From: Archangium lipolyticum
GTDB taxonomy: Bacteria > Myxococcota > Myxococcia > Myxococcales > Myxococcaceae
Assembly: GCF_024623785.1 (NCBI RefSeq)
Contig: NZ_JANKBZ010000013.1
Coordinates: 186,001 to 250,000, forward strand
Direction of reading: 5' to 3'
DNA: 64,000 nucleotides
In this document: positions 8,926 through 17,143 of the stretch, piece by piece
Layout: every line of letters starts with the position of its first letter
Numbering within the stretch: the stretch's first letter is position 1
Notes under the pieces: generated by a model
Databases searched by the model: none
What the model was told of the DNA's origin: nothing
What the model saw: only the letters and a program-made list of their open reading frames with translations
Translations under genes and position numbers: made by a program

Positions 8926-8979
8926 ACAAGACCTGTCACTTTCCAAGAAATCAGGGAGTGGTGACGACGTTCTAGCCGC

Positions 8980-9009
8980 TTGACACGTAAGCATCTCCTT
9001 ACGCATTAT
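8980..9009 (+). promoter_or_regulatory. Promoter with embedded ArsR-type operator
   Basis: A consensus -35 TTGACA (8980-8985) and a -10 CATTAT (9004-9009) are 18 bp apart. The spacer is a 6-6-6 inverted repeat, CGTAAG at 8986-8991 and CTTACG at 8998-9003. A dimer bound there would block RNA polymerase. The predicted start is a few bases before the ArsR ATG, so the leader is almost absent. Confidence 0.75.
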
Positions 9010-9018
9010 CGGCGGGCG

Positions 9019-9342
9019 ATGATGCACACGGAACCCGGGGTGTTCGGAGCGATCAGCCATCCGGCGCGGCGCCGCATGCTCGACCTGCTGGTCGACGGCG
9101 ACCGCCCGGTGAATGCGATCGCCGAGAACTTCGAGATGAGCCGCCCGGCGGTGTCTCAGCACCTGCGCGTGCTCCTCGATGCGGGTCTCGTCACCGAGCA
9201 ACGGCACGGCAGGGAACGGCGGTACCGCCTCGTGCCGGAGCGACTGGAGCCGGTGCGCGACTGGCTCGCTCACTACGAGCGGTTCTGGGACGACAATTTC
9301 ACCCGCCTGCGGCGGCACCTCGAGAAGGGCAACGAGCGATGA
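9019..9342 (+). CDS. ArsR-family transcriptional repressor
   Basis: 107 residues from the first of two adjacent ATGs; the frame is open further upstream, but that part overlaps the promoter. A winged-helix domain covers most of the protein: ISHPARRRMLDLLV, then AIAENFEMSRPAVSQHLRVLLDAGLV (recognition helix) and RHGRERRYRL (wing). No metal-binding Cys pair is present, so it belongs to the metal-independent group often linked to SRPBCC genes. It overlaps the next gene by ATGA and is the first gene of a four-gene run. The inverted repeat in its own promoter points to autorepression. Confidence 0.9.
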   Translation: MMHTEPGVFGAISHPARRRMLDLLVDGDRPVNAIAENFEMSRPAVSQHLRVLLDAGLVTEQRHGRERRYRLVPERLEPVRDWLAHYERFWDDNFTRLRRHLEKGNER

Positions 9343-9809
9343 TGACGAAGACAATCCGACGGGAGCTGAAGTTCACCCAGTCGCCCGCCGTAGTGTGGCG
9401 CGCGCTCGCGACCAGCGAGGCGCTCGCCGACTGGATGTACCCGAACGACTTCGAGCCGCGCGTCGGGCATCGCTTCACGTTCCGCGTGCCTCCAGACCCT
9501 CGGGCCAGGTTCGATGGTCTCGTCGTGCACTGCGAGGTGCTCCGGTGCCTTCCTCCGTCCGAGCTCGAGTTCACGTGGGTCGTTGGCGAGGGCTGGCTGG
9601 ATACGCGCGTCAGCTACCGCCTCGAGGCCGATGGCGATGGAACGCGCGTGCTCTTCGAGCACTCCGGCTTCAAGGAGGACCAGGCGTTCCACGGCGCCGA
9701 GTTCGGCTGGAAGATGATGCACGGAAAGCTCGCCAAGACGCTCGAGAAGGCGTCGGGCGGCGCCGCTCTGCCTTCTCCTGTCAGCGACAACCCGGCCCTC
9801 AAGGCCTGA
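9339..9809 (+). CDS. SRPBCC/AHSA1-family protein
   Basis: 156 residues with the START-like helix-grip pattern: RELKFTQSPAVVWRALATSEALADWMYP at the start, a central sheet (GHRFTFRVPP, LEFTWVV), VSYRLEADGDGTRVLFEHSGF, and a C-terminal helix ending in WKMMHGKLAKTLEKA. The fold binds hydrophobic ligands or acts with Hsp90 in the AHSA1 branch, but the ligand is unknown. It overlaps the ArsR stop by ATGA. ArsR-SRPBCC pairs are common in bacteria and usually concern small organic molecules rather than metals. Confidence 0.88.
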   Translation: MMTKTIRRELKFTQSPAVVWRALATSEALADWMYPNDFEPRVGHRFTFRVPPDPRARFDGLVVHCEVLRCLPPSELEFTWVVGEGWLDTRVSYRLEADGDGTRVLFEHSGFKEDQAFHGAEFGWKMMHGKLAKTLEKASGGAALPSPVSDNPALKA

Positions 9810-9826
9810 TCACCGAGCCACCACAT

Positions 9827-10213
9827 ATGAACATCGTCTTCTGGAGTCTTCAGGCCGTCCTCGCGCTGCTGTTCCTCGCGGGCGGGTCGTACAAGGCGTT
9901 CTCGTTTCAGCAACTCGCGAGCCAGTTCAGCGAGGTCCCCCACGGGGTATGGCAGGCGCTCGGCTTCCTCGAGATGGCCGGTGGCGTGCTGCTGATCGTT
10001 CCGGCGGCGTTGAAGTGGATGCCTGGTCTCACCGCGCACGCGGCCGCGGTGCTCACGCTCGAGACGTTCGCGCTCGCCGCGCTGTACGCGCGTCATTCGA
10101 CGAAGATGACGCCCGAGAACCCGATGATCTGGGCGCTCGTGATGGGTGTTCTGGTCGCCTTCGTGGCGTATGGTCGCTACGTACTCAAGCCGGTGGTGTC
10201 AGTCGCCGCGTGA
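9827..10213 (+). CDS. DoxX-family small membrane protein
   Basis: 128 residues with four hydrophobic helices (about 4-22, 42-62, 70-88, 100-120) and the family's entry motif LFLAGGSYKAF; the helix-2 region has GFLEMAGGVLL. The ATG at 9827 gives the family-size product; the frame is open upstream only as antisense noise. It lies 17 bp after the SRPBCC gene and is presumably cotranscribed from the ArsR promoter. DoxX proteins are linked to redox or quinone functions, but this branch has no settled role. Confidence 0.85.
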   Translation: MNIVFWSLQAVLALLFLAGGSYKAFSFQQLASQFSEVPHGVWQALGFLEMAGGVLLIVPAALKWMPGLTAHAAAVLTLETFALAALYARHSTKMTPENPMIWALVMGVLVAFVAYGRYVLKPVVSVAA

Positions 10214-10227
10214 CGGAGTGAAGGACG

Positions 10228-10716
10228 ATGCCTGCGAAGTCGCCCTCGAAGCCACGGAAGACCGCGATGAAGTCGGGACGGTCTCGAACCGCCAGCAGCG
10301 GCGCTCCGCGCGCCGCGAAGCCGAAGCTCCTGTCAGGCGGCAACCCTCAGATTCCGAAGGGCGAGGGCGACGCGCCGGTGCGGGCCTTCATCGAAGCGAT
10401 GCCCGGATGGAAGCGCGACATCGGCCGCCGAATCGACGAGATCATCGTCCGCACCGTCCCGGGCGTGAGGAAGGCGGTGAAGTGGAACACGCCGTTCTTC
10501 GGCGTCGGCGAGGTGGGCTACTTCACCTCGTTTCACTGCTTCGACAAGTACGTCAAGGTGACCTTCTTCCGGGGCACGTCGCTCGAGCCGCTTCCCCCCG
10601 GCGCGTCCAAGGTGAAGGACGTCCGCTACTACGACATCTACGAGGGGAAATTCGACGAGGCGCAATTTACCTCGTGGATCCGTCAGGCCGCCGCGCTCCC
10701 GGGCGTGGTCCCGTGA
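10228..10716 (+). CDS. DUF1801-family protein
   Basis: 162 residues. The first 45 are basic, Ser/Lys/Ala-rich and probably disordered. The DUF1801 (YdhG-like) domain follows: FIEAMPGWKRDIGRRIDEIIV, then VRKAVKWNTPFFG, a strand run FTSFHCFDKYVKVTFFRG, and the family's C-terminal pattern VRYYDIYEGKFDEAQFTSWI. Function is not established; some relatives bind iron-chelate or sugar-like ligands. It closes the ArsR operon, 14 bp after DoxX. A terminator follows about 120 bp downstream. Confidence 0.82.
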   Translation: MPAKSPSKPRKTAMKSGRSRTASSGAPRAAKPKLLSGGNPQIPKGEGDAPVRAFIEAMPGWKRDIGRRIDEIIVRTVPGVRKAVKWNTPFFGVGEVGYFTSFHCFDKYVKVTFFRGTSLEPLPPGASKVKDVRYYDIYEGKFDEAQFTSWIRQAAALPGVVP

Positions 10717-10792
10717 CAGGGTGAGTGATTGACGGGTAGGCTACTGCCAGGCTCCCACGAAACTCCGCCAGCCCCGCTCTGGGCGTGCCAGG

Positions 10793-10819
10793 CGGCGGGT
10801 TCGATTCCCGCCGCCTCCA
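10793..10819 (+). other. tRNA/tmRNA 3'-end-like fragment (copy 1)
   Basis: GCGGG, the loop TTCGATT and CCCGC make a perfect T-arm, followed by a CGCCTCC acceptor-like strand and A. The matching 5' acceptor and other arms are missing upstream, so this is a 3' fragment only. Such ends (especially of ssrA) are integration sites; a second direct copy lies at 19816-19841. Confidence 0.55.
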
Positions 10820-10834
10820 TTGGATGTAGCAAGG

Positions 10835-10870
10835 CCCCGGCCGCCATCAGGCGAGCCGGGGTTTTCTTTT
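10835..10870 (+). terminator. Rho-independent terminator (copy 1 of a repeated element)
   Basis: A GC-rich stem (CCCCGGC pairing with GCCGGGG, inner CGCC with GGCG, loop ATCA) is followed by TTTTCTTTT. The same hairpin with similar flanks (GTAGCAAG versus TATAGCAAAG) recurs at 14651. It lies between the DUF1801 gene and the metallo-hydrolase gene; the rest of 10717-11020 holds no gene. Confidence 0.85.
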
Positions 10871-11020
10871 CCCCTTCCCGGTGGAGCGGGGTCCTTGCTT
10901 CAGCACTTGGTGGTGAGAGACGCCTGTCAGCATGACTCTGGAGGGGCTGAACTGAATTTGGGGCGAGGCGGAAGTTGAAGCATAACGCTGGCGGATCCAC
11001 CCCCCATCCGGAGACTCCCG

Positions 11021-11998
11021 ATGAAGCTGCGTACCTTCCCCTGGCGTGCCGCGGTCGCCGCGGTCCTCACCGCCGCGAGCGGTGCCGCGCTCGTGCCCAC
11101 CACCGCGCAGGCCGCCGCGCCCCAGGTCAAGACCCAGGCGCCGGGCTACTACCGCATGATGCTGGGCGACTTCGAGATCACCGCCCTGTCCGATGGCACC
11201 CTCGAATTGCCTTTGGACAAGATGCTGACCAACGTCAAGCCCGCCCAGGTGGAGAAGGCGTTCGCGCGCGCGTTCCTCAAGACGCCCGTGGAGAGCTCGT
11301 TCAATGCCTTCCTCATCAACACCGGCTCCCAGCTGGTGCTGGTGGATACGGGCGCTGGCAACCTCTATGGCCCGACGCTCGGCAAGCTGCTGGCGAACCT
11401 GAAGGCGGCCGGCTATCAGCCGGAGCAGATCGACGCCGTGCTCATCACCCACCTGCACCCGGATCACATGGGCGGATTGATGACCGGGGACAAGCGGAGC
11501 TTCCCGAACGCCACCGTGCACCTGGCCAAGGCCGAGGCGGACTACTGGATGAGCGCCGACAACATGAAGAAGGCGCCCGCGGAGGCGCAGTCGGGGTTCC
11601 AGAACGCCATGGCGATGCTGACCCCGTACGCCACGGCGGGCAAGCTCGAGCCCTTCGAGGGTGACACCGAGCTGGTGCCTGGCATCAAGGCCATCACGGC
11701 CGCCGGCCACACCCCCGGTCACAGCACCTACGCCGTGGAGAGCAAGGGCCAGAAGCTGATGCTGTGGGGAGACCTGTTGCACGTGGCGGCGGTGCAGTTC
11801 CCCGAGCCGTCGGTGACCGTCCAGTTCGACGTTGACTCGAAGGCGGCGGCGGCCCAGCGCAAGAAGGCCCTCGCCGACGCGGCGAAGCAGGGCTACTGGG
11901 TGGGCCTGGCCCACGTCTCGTTCCCGGGCCTCGGCCACGTGAGGTCCGAGGGCAAGGGCTACGTCTACGTCCCGGCCAACTACACCACGAAGCAGTAA
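11021..11998 (+). CDS. Secreted metallo-beta-lactamase-fold hydrolase
   Basis: 325 residues with a signal peptide (basic start, hydrophobic 10-24, cleavage near AQAAA at 29-33). The metal motif HxHxDH is present as THLHPDHMGG (H144, H146, D148, H149), followed by the later ligand His in AAGHTPGHS and the Asp in LWGDLLHV. This arrangement is shared with periplasmic lactonases, including quorum-quenching and quinolone-signal-cleaving enzymes, and not with true beta-lactamases. Substrate unknown; a lactone or ester outside the cytoplasm is likely. GGAG lies seven bases before the ATG. It stands alone after a strong terminator. Confidence 0.85.
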   Translation: MKLRTFPWRAAVAAVLTAASGAALVPTTAQAAAPQVKTQAPGYYRMMLGDFEITALSDGTLELPLDKMLTNVKPAQVEKAFARAFLKTPVESSFNAFLINTGSQLVLVDTGAGNLYGPTLGKLLANLKAAGYQPEQIDAVLITHLHPDHMGGLMTGDKRSFPNATVHLAKAEADYWMSADNMKKAPAEAQSGFQNAMAMLTPYATAGKLEPFEGDTELVPGIKAITAAGHTPGHSTYAVESKGQKLMLWGDLLHVAAVQFPEPSVTVQFDVDSKAAAAQRKKALADAAKQGYWVGLAHVSFPGLGHVRSEGKGYVYVPANYTTKQ

Positions 11999-12142
11999 CC
12001 CCGCAGCGGACCGCGAACTTCAGGAGGTTGGACAAGAGGAGGGTCATCGGACTTTCCTCTCGGTGGTCGCCATGGCGCTTCGCGTCGGGTTGCACGCGAA
12101 GCGTGACTGGAAGATGACTGGGCGGCCGGACCTCTCGCGGGG

Positions 12143-13228
12143 TCAGCGCGTGAAGCGCTCGGACAGGCCGTTGGGGCCGAACACCTGCACCTGCCCGGTG
12201 TGGAGCAGCACCGGGACGGCCGCCCCGCGGATCTGGTTCATGGTCGCGGCGGGGAGCCACGTGTTCGTCGACGGGTCGTACACAGCCGCCCGCCCGGAGC
12301 TGCCCGTCACCAGCACCTCACCCGAGAAGAGCATCGTCGCGGAGTAGGGGCCGCTGAACGGCAGCGTCGGGCCCGCGAACCACCGCTCGTTGTACGGGTC
12401 GAACATCTCCACGGAGGTCTCCGTAGGATGCGCGCCGCCCAGCACCATCACGTAGCCCGAGTAGAGCCGGACCGCGAGGTGGTACTTGCGCGCCCGGGCC
12501 ATGCTGGCGGTGAGCGTCCAGGTGTTCGTGGCCGGATCGTAGAGCTCCGCCGAGGCGTGCGACTCGAGCGAGGAGGCTTCACCCCCCGCCACCAGCACCT
12601 TGCCCGAGTAGAGCAGCGTCGCGGTGTGCGACGACCGGGGGATGAGGGTGCTGCCCGCGATGCTCCACGTGTCCGTCTCCGGGGTGTACAGCTCCGTGCC
12701 CTGGATGGTCCGCTGCTCCCGGTAGCCGTAGCCGCCCACCAGCAGCACCTGACCCGAGTCGAGCAGCGTCGCGGTGTGCCGGTAGCGGGGCGAGCTCAAG
12801 GTGCTCGGGAGGGTGCTCCACGTGGAGGTGGCGGGGTCGTACAGCTCCGTCCTGCTGGCCGAGTACTTCGGGCCGATGTCTCCGCCGGCAGCCAGCACCT
12901 TGCCGGAGGGGAGCTCCGTCAAGGTGTAGGCGCAACGGCTCAGCGAGCTCATCATCCCCGACGACCGCCACGTGTCCGTGTACGGGTTGTACACGTACGC
13001 GATGCCGCAATACTGGGTCAGCACATCGCCCGTGCCACGCATCAAGGTGGCCACCTGGAACGGGCCTCCCGAGGACGCGGTGGTGGACCAGCTCCCGACC
13101 AGATCGGACAGGGACTCGCCCCGGGTTTCCAGCCCGCTGCCGGGCGCTAGAAGGGTTTCCTCGGGCTGGCATCCCAGGGACAGGGACAGCCATCCGAGCA
13201 TCAACAAGGACGAACGCAGGGACTTCAT
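12143..13228 (-). CDS. Kelch-repeat lipoprotein (first paralogue)
   Basis: 361 residues from the ATG at 13228, which has GGAGGAAG upstream. Signal peptide with lipobox LSLGC, Cys20 as the lipid site. About six kelch blades follow, each with the pattern RxxHTATLLxSGxVLLVGG and ELYDPATxTWS. Kelch propellers of this sort in myxobacteria are often labelled galactose-oxidase-like, but no oxidase residues or extra domain are visible, so binding is the safer role. It is probably outer-membrane anchored. Two paralogues with the same Cys20 layout are at 15393-17003 and 26844-28100. The 170 bases upstream hold no gene. Confidence 0.85.
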   Translation of the reverse strand: MKSLRSSLLMLGWLSLSLGCQPEETLLAPGSGLETRGESLSDLVGSWSTTASSGGPFQVATLMRGTGDVLTQYCGIAYVYNPYTDTWRSSGMMSSLSRCAYTLTELPSGKVLAAGGDIGPKYSASRTELYDPATSTWSTLPSTLSSPRYRHTATLLDSGQVLLVGGYGYREQRTIQGTELYTPETDTWSIAGSTLIPRSSHTATLLYSGKVLVAGGEASSLESHASAELYDPATNTWTLTASMARARKYHLAVRLYSGYVMVLGGAHPTETSVEMFDPYNERWFAGPTLPFSGPYSATMLFSGEVLVTGSSGRAAVYDPSTNTWLPAATMNQIRGAAVPVLLHTGQVQVFGPNGLSERFTR

Positions 13229-13398
13229 CGGGCTACTTCCTCCGGGCTTCGCGCTCCCGTGGATCGGGTGCCCGGAGGAGAGTAGGGAAGACCGTTTGTC
13301 GAGCAAGGGGATTTGAAGCGCATAAGAGGAACGGGGGCAATGTGCAGGGGGCAGATACTTCTCTGGAAAATGGCAATCGCAGGGTATGAGGAACGCCC

Positions 13399-13881
13399 AT
13401 GAGCGACGAGCGCACGCCTGCCGAGCCCGAAGTCATGGAGCCCACGTTCTGGCGGAAGAACGGCTGGACGGCCAGGGTCATCAAGAACGAGGAGGACGAC
13501 GGCTGGGCCGTGGAAATCCGCAAGCAGGGGCTCGCCGAGCCTGTCCTCATCAGTCCGTGGGTGATGGGCCGCGACAAGAAGAACCCCAAGCCCTTCGATG
13601 CGACGGCGTTCGCGACCTTCGTGAAAACGGCCTCGGAGGTCCTGGACCGCTCCGCGCGACAGCGCGACCAGGCCATGACCAAGAAGCTCTCCATCGCCTG
13701 GGAGGGCCGCTGGTACGAGGTTCGGCTCGAGATCGTGGCCGATGAGTATGAGCCCCACGCGCTGCTCTCCGCCATCGACGACACTGGCGCGACCGTCGCG
13801 AAGCATCGCGTGCCCGTGACCTTCAAGTTCAACAGAGACGTCGCCAACGAGTGGGTGCGCGGCGGCTTCTGCGAGCCCTGA
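13399..13881 (+). CDS. Conserved hypothetical protein, first gene of a SUKH-type pair
   Basis: 160 residues, no signal peptide or membrane segment. It starts MSDERTPAEPEVMEPTFW and contains GWAVEIRKQGLAEPVLISPWVMGRDKKN; a second half begins near KKLSIAWEGRWYEVRLEIV. I recognise it only as a type of small cytoplasmic protein common in myxobacteria. The next gene (SMI1/KNR4-like) starts seven bases after its stop, so they form an operon. By association it may be part of an immunity or toxin-response locus, but nothing in the protein itself shows that. Confidence 0.65.
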   Translation: MSDERTPAEPEVMEPTFWRKNGWTARVIKNEEDDGWAVEIRKQGLAEPVLISPWVMGRDKKNPKPFDATAFATFVKTASEVLDRSARQRDQAMTKKLSIAWEGRWYEVRLEIVADEYEPHALLSAIDDTGATVAKHRVPVTFKFNRDVANEWVRGGFCEP

Positions 13882-13887
13882 GCTGGC

Positions 13888-14610
13888 ATGAATGTATCCA
13901 TGGATGAGTTCATCGCGCGTGCATCGCAGTGGGATCCAGGCTTCCCAGCGCGAATCCGCGGTGCGACCGCTCAGGAGATTCAGGCGCTGGCTCGTCTGAC
14001 GGGACTCCCCCTCCCCGGGGTTTACGAGGCCTTCCTCGCGCGCATGGGTCATGGAGACGGAGATCTGGACGTGGGGATGGATGGCACGACGGACATCTCG
14101 GCCATGATTGATTACTATCGCGACTCCTTGTCGGAGGACGAAGGGTTCCCGCCCCATTGCATCGTCATCGGGACCGGAAGCATCTCATCTGACATCTGCC
14201 TGGAAATCGTCCCCACAGGAGAGCCACGCGTCGTATTCACGGAAGGCAACAAGGTCTATGGCCTCTACGCAGAATCATTGATGGGGCTCTTGTTCAGAAA
14301 TGCCTTTCTTGGATTTCGGCTGTACACCCGGCCTTCCTATGCCTTCTATGCTTCGTCCTATGCAGCGCTAGGATTGATGAACAGAGTGGATGAGGCCCGC
14401 CGCGTCATTCTCGAGCTTGGCTTCGAGGAAGAATGGTTCTCCGACAGCATCTGTGTTTGCGCGGAGCGCGGCGACACGGCAATTGGTATTACGCAGTTCG
14501 AGAAACAAGGAATGGGCGTCTCGATAGGTTCTCGAGATGCCAGTGAGCTCGCGCGGATTGGAGAGGTATTGAAGAAGAAGCTTGGACTCTCTCTCCAGAA
14601 GCCGCGCTAG
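13888..14610 (+). CDS. SMI1/KNR4 (SUKH)-like protein
   Basis: 240 residues. The N-terminal part (FPARIRGATAQEIQALARLTGLPLPGVYEAFLARMG) is the SUKH entry motif, followed by GTDIS-like and IVIGTGSISSDICLE segments typical of the superfamily. The C-terminal third (from about 150) is extra and unassigned. SUKH proteins are widespread immunity proteins against polymorphic toxins, so that is the leading idea; no toxin gene is adjacent. It is cotranscribed with the preceding small gene and ends at a strong terminator. Its codons use more A/T than most genes here, which may hint at transfer. Confidence 0.72.
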   Translation: MNVSMDEFIARASQWDPGFPARIRGATAQEIQALARLTGLPLPGVYEAFLARMGHGDGDLDVGMDGTTDISAMIDYYRDSLSEDEGFPPHCIVIGTGSISSDICLEIVPTGEPRVVFTEGNKVYGLYAESLMGLLFRNAFLGFRLYTRPSYAFYASSYAALGLMNRVDEARRVILELGFEEEWFSDSICVCAERGDTAIGITQFEKQGMGVSIGSRDASELARIGEVLKKKLGLSLQKPR

Positions 14611-14650
14611 TGTATAGGCGGGATGGGGGCCCTGTTGAGGTATAGCAAAG

Positions 14651-14687
14651 CCCCGGTCGCCATCAGGCGAGCCGGGGTTTTCTTTTT
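14651..14687 (+). terminator. Rho-independent terminator (copy 2 of a repeated element)
   Basis: Stem CCCCGG with CCGGGG plus inner CGCC/GGCG around ATCA, followed by TTTTCTTTTT. Nearly identical to the hairpin at 10835. It terminates the SUKH-type operon 40 bases after its stop. Confidence 0.85.
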
Positions 14688-14767
14688 CCGCTGAAGCCGA
14701 CAGCGCGGGAGCCCACGACGGGAGACGGCCCGGGGGGGATGGGCCCGCCGCGGGGGCCGACGAGTAG

Positions 14768-15217
14768 TTACGTGCTGCTGAGCGCAGTCCGGATGGCAGA
14801 GCCCTGAATGGCCTGCGTGAAGATGGCCGTCCCGCCCCCGGCAATGCCGTCATTGTCGGTGAAGAGCGTCTCAAAGGTGTTGACGTCGAAATTGATTATA
14901 TCCGAGGCGCCCTGACGATTGCTAGGAACGTAACGCAGGGTGTTGTAACCGTTGTTGTCCGAGTTGGGCGTATTCAGGTCGTCGGATGAGCTGCCGTTGT
15001 TGAGGTCGATCTGCTGCACCTCTTTGTTGGTATAGTAGAACTTGGCCTTTCCGCCCGAATATCTCACCTCGAACGTTAGACTCTGGCTCGGCCCCAGATT
15101 GATGGCGCCAGGGTCCGATGCATCCTTCAGCCGGATTTTCACTGGGATGACGTTGTAGTTGTGGTTGAAAAGGATGTAGGAATTGATCGTTGACGGGTTG
15201 AAGGACTGGCTGCTCAT
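14768..15217 (-). CDS. Hypothetical protein, Asn/Ser-rich, AT-richer than its neighbours
   Basis: 149 residues, not recognised. It starts MSSQSFNPSTINSYILFNHNYN, behind an AGAGGAGA ribosome site, and has no signal peptide. The sequence is strand-like with alternating polar and aromatic residues (VIPVKIRLKD, SLTFEVRYSGGKAKFYYTN) and a loop rich in Asn, Ser and Asp (about 72-105), which suggests a beta-sandwich or lectin-like fold. Codon use (AAT, ATT, TAT) is clearly unlike neighbouring genes, a sign of recent acquisition. The gene stands alone; 175 bases upstream separate it from the kelch gene. Confidence 0.6.
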   Translation of the reverse strand: MSSQSFNPSTINSYILFNHNYNVIPVKIRLKDASDPGAINLGPSQSLTFEVRYSGGKAKFYYTNKEVQQIDLNNGSSSDDLNTPNSDNNGYNTLRYVPSNRQGASDIINFDVNTFETLFTDNDGIAGGGTAIFTQAIQGSAIRTALSST

Positions 15218-15392
15218 GTGGACTCTTCTCCTCTGTGTAGGTGTTGAAGTGTCGCGTCACTGCGGTGCTTCGGTTGGGGAAGGGCCTCAACTTGTTCCAT
15301 CGGCCCTACCCATTTTTTCGATCTGGCCTCTGAAGGGCAGTCGATAAATCACTCGCCCGCGGGTTCAATGCAACCTCAGAGAGGCTTTGCGC

Positions 15393-17003
15393 TCAGGGCA
15401 CGTACACTTCCGCCGTGGCAAGTGGGCGGGTGCCATCTTCGCCACCCACGACGAGAACCCTGCCTGAGGGAAGCAGCGTCGCGGTGTGAGCTCCGCGGGG
15501 CGCGGCCATGGAGGCGGTCGCGGACCAGGAAGAGGTGGCTGGGTTGTACAACTCCGCGGTGTTGTCATCGCTGCTGCCGTCGCCCCCCGCGATGAGCACC
15601 TGGCCCGAAGCGAGCAGCGTGGCGGTGTGGCGGGAGCGGCCTTCGACCATGGCGCCAGCCGCGGACCAGCTGTTGGTGCCTGGATCATACAGCTCAGAGG
15701 AAGAGGGAGCGGTGAGCGATTGACCCCCTGAGATGAGCACCTTGCCAGAGGGGAGCAGCGTGGCCGCGTGAAGGCCATGGCCCGTCACCATGGAGGCAGC
15801 TGGAGCCCACGTATTGGTGTCCGGGTCGTACACCTCGGCGCTGCTCAAGCTCCCGGAGCCATTGGACCCCCCTGAGACGAGGACCTTGCCCGAGGGGAGC
15901 AATGTGGCGGTGTGGTTGAAGCGGGCGGTGCTCATGGGGCTGGCCTTATCCCAGCGGTTGACGAGCGGGTCGTACACCTCCGCAGTGGCTAGAGCGTTGG
16001 TGCCATCGGTGCCGCCGGTGACGAGCACATTGCCCGAGGGGAGCAACGTCATGGTGTGATCGTAGCGGCCCACGTAGAAGTAACCGGCGTTGAACCAGGA
16101 GTCGGTCGCTGCATCGTACACCTCCGCAGCGCGCAGGGGGGTCGTCCCATTGGTCCCCCCACTGACGAGCACGTAACCAAAGGGGAGCAATAGGGAGGCG
16201 TGAGCGAAGCGGCCGTTGGACATGGCACGGGCTGGAGACCAGGCGTTGGTCGCTGGATCGTACAACTCCGCACTGCTCAGGGTGGTCGTCCCATTGCGCC
16301 CCCCAGCGATGAGCACCCGGCCCGAGTCGGTCAGCGTGGCGGTGTGGTTGTAGCGGCTCGTGGATATGGACCCCGCGGACGTCCACCCAGTGACGCTGAG
16401 TTGAGCCGTGCCGCTCACGTCACCCAGGGTGGCGGTGATGGTGACGGGCCCACCCCCGGCCACGCCGGTGCCCAGGCCCGTGCTGCTCACGGTGGCAATG
16501 GCGGTGTTGCTCGTCGTCCACGTCGCGCTGCTCGTCACGTCGCCCGTGGTGCCGTCGCTGTAGCTGCCTCGAGCGGTGATCTGCTGTGTCGAGCCCTGGA
16601 TTACCGAAGCCGTCGTGGGGGTGAGCGTGATGGAGGTGAGGAGGCGAGCGGCGGTGACCTCGAGGGTTGCCTCGCCCGAGGCTTCGTCCGCGTTGACTGT
16701 GATGATGGCGCTACCGGGCTCGAGAGCCGTCACTTTGACGGTGCCGTCCGGTTGCGGTTCGACGGAGGCCACTCGAGGAGCGGACGATGTCCATTGCCGT
16801 GAAATGGAGGCGTCGAGGTCGACGACGCGGCCATCGTCATGGACCCGCTGGGCCTTCGCGGTGGTCGTCATACCCGCGGAGATGCGGGTCTCCGCGAGGA
16901 CGACACGGATCGAGAAATCGTCTGATGGAGATGAAGAGCAGTGGCAGCCAGTGACTGCCAGCGTCAAGCAGAAGGCAAGAAGGGAGATCGGTAGGTTTTT
17001 CAT
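15393..17003 (-). CDS. Kelch-repeat lipoprotein with Ig-like (BIG2) domains (second paralogue)
   Basis: 536 residues from the ATG at 17003. Lipobox LAVTGC with Cys20. Residues 30-115 and 118-200 read as two bacterial Ig-like domains (TSITLTPTTASVIQGSTQQITARGSY and ATWTTSNTAIATVSS are BIG2 hallmarks). About six to seven kelch blades follow to the C-terminus, each with FNHTATLLPSGKVLVSGG and SAEVYDPATNxW. The blades are very alike, implying recent internal duplication. Surface-exposed binding or adhesion is the likely role. No catalytic site is visible. Confidence 0.87.
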   Translation of the reverse strand: MKNLPISLLAFCLTLAVTGCHCSSSPSDDFSIRVVLAETRISAGMTTTAKAQRVHDDGRVVDLDASISRQWTSSAPRVASVEPQPDGTVKVTALEPGSAIITVNADEASGEATLEVTAARLLTSITLTPTTASVIQGSTQQITARGSYSDGTTGDVTSSATWTTSNTAIATVSSTGLGTGVAGGGPVTITATLGDVSGTAQLSVTGWTSAGSISTSRYNHTATLTDSGRVLIAGGRNGTTTLSSAELYDPATNAWSPARAMSNGRFAHASLLLPFGYVLVSGGTNGTTPLRAAEVYDAATDSWFNAGYFYVGRYDHTMTLLPSGNVLVTGGTDGTNALATAEVYDPLVNRWDKASPMSTARFNHTATLLPSGKVLVSGGSNGSGSLSSAEVYDPDTNTWAPAASMVTGHGLHAATLLPSGKVLISGGQSLTAPSSSELYDPGTNSWSAAGAMVEGRSRHTATLLASGQVLIAGGDGSSDDNTAELYNPATSSWSATASMAAPRGAHTATLLPSGRVLVVGGEDGTRPLATAEVYVP

Positions 17004-17143
17004 GCGAAGTGGCCCTGGGTCCATGGTGGGAAAGGCCCAGACGGCCAGCAGCCAGAGGAGGTGCCGCGTTCATGTCGGCGCGGCCATCTCTACTCCGAGT
17101 GCCAGGTCATGGATATTGGACCTAGTGCTTACACAGCGCGGGC

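Noticed and set aside
10744-10819. Complete tRNA gene ending at 10819
   Set aside because: No 5' acceptor strand complementary to CGCCTCC and no D or anticodon arm can be formed in the 76 bases upstream.
10683-11000. Minus-strand frame containing MEAAGIEP
   Set aside because: This peptide is the reverse reading of a tRNA/tmRNA T-arm end and is a known annotation artefact; the frame also covers the terminator.
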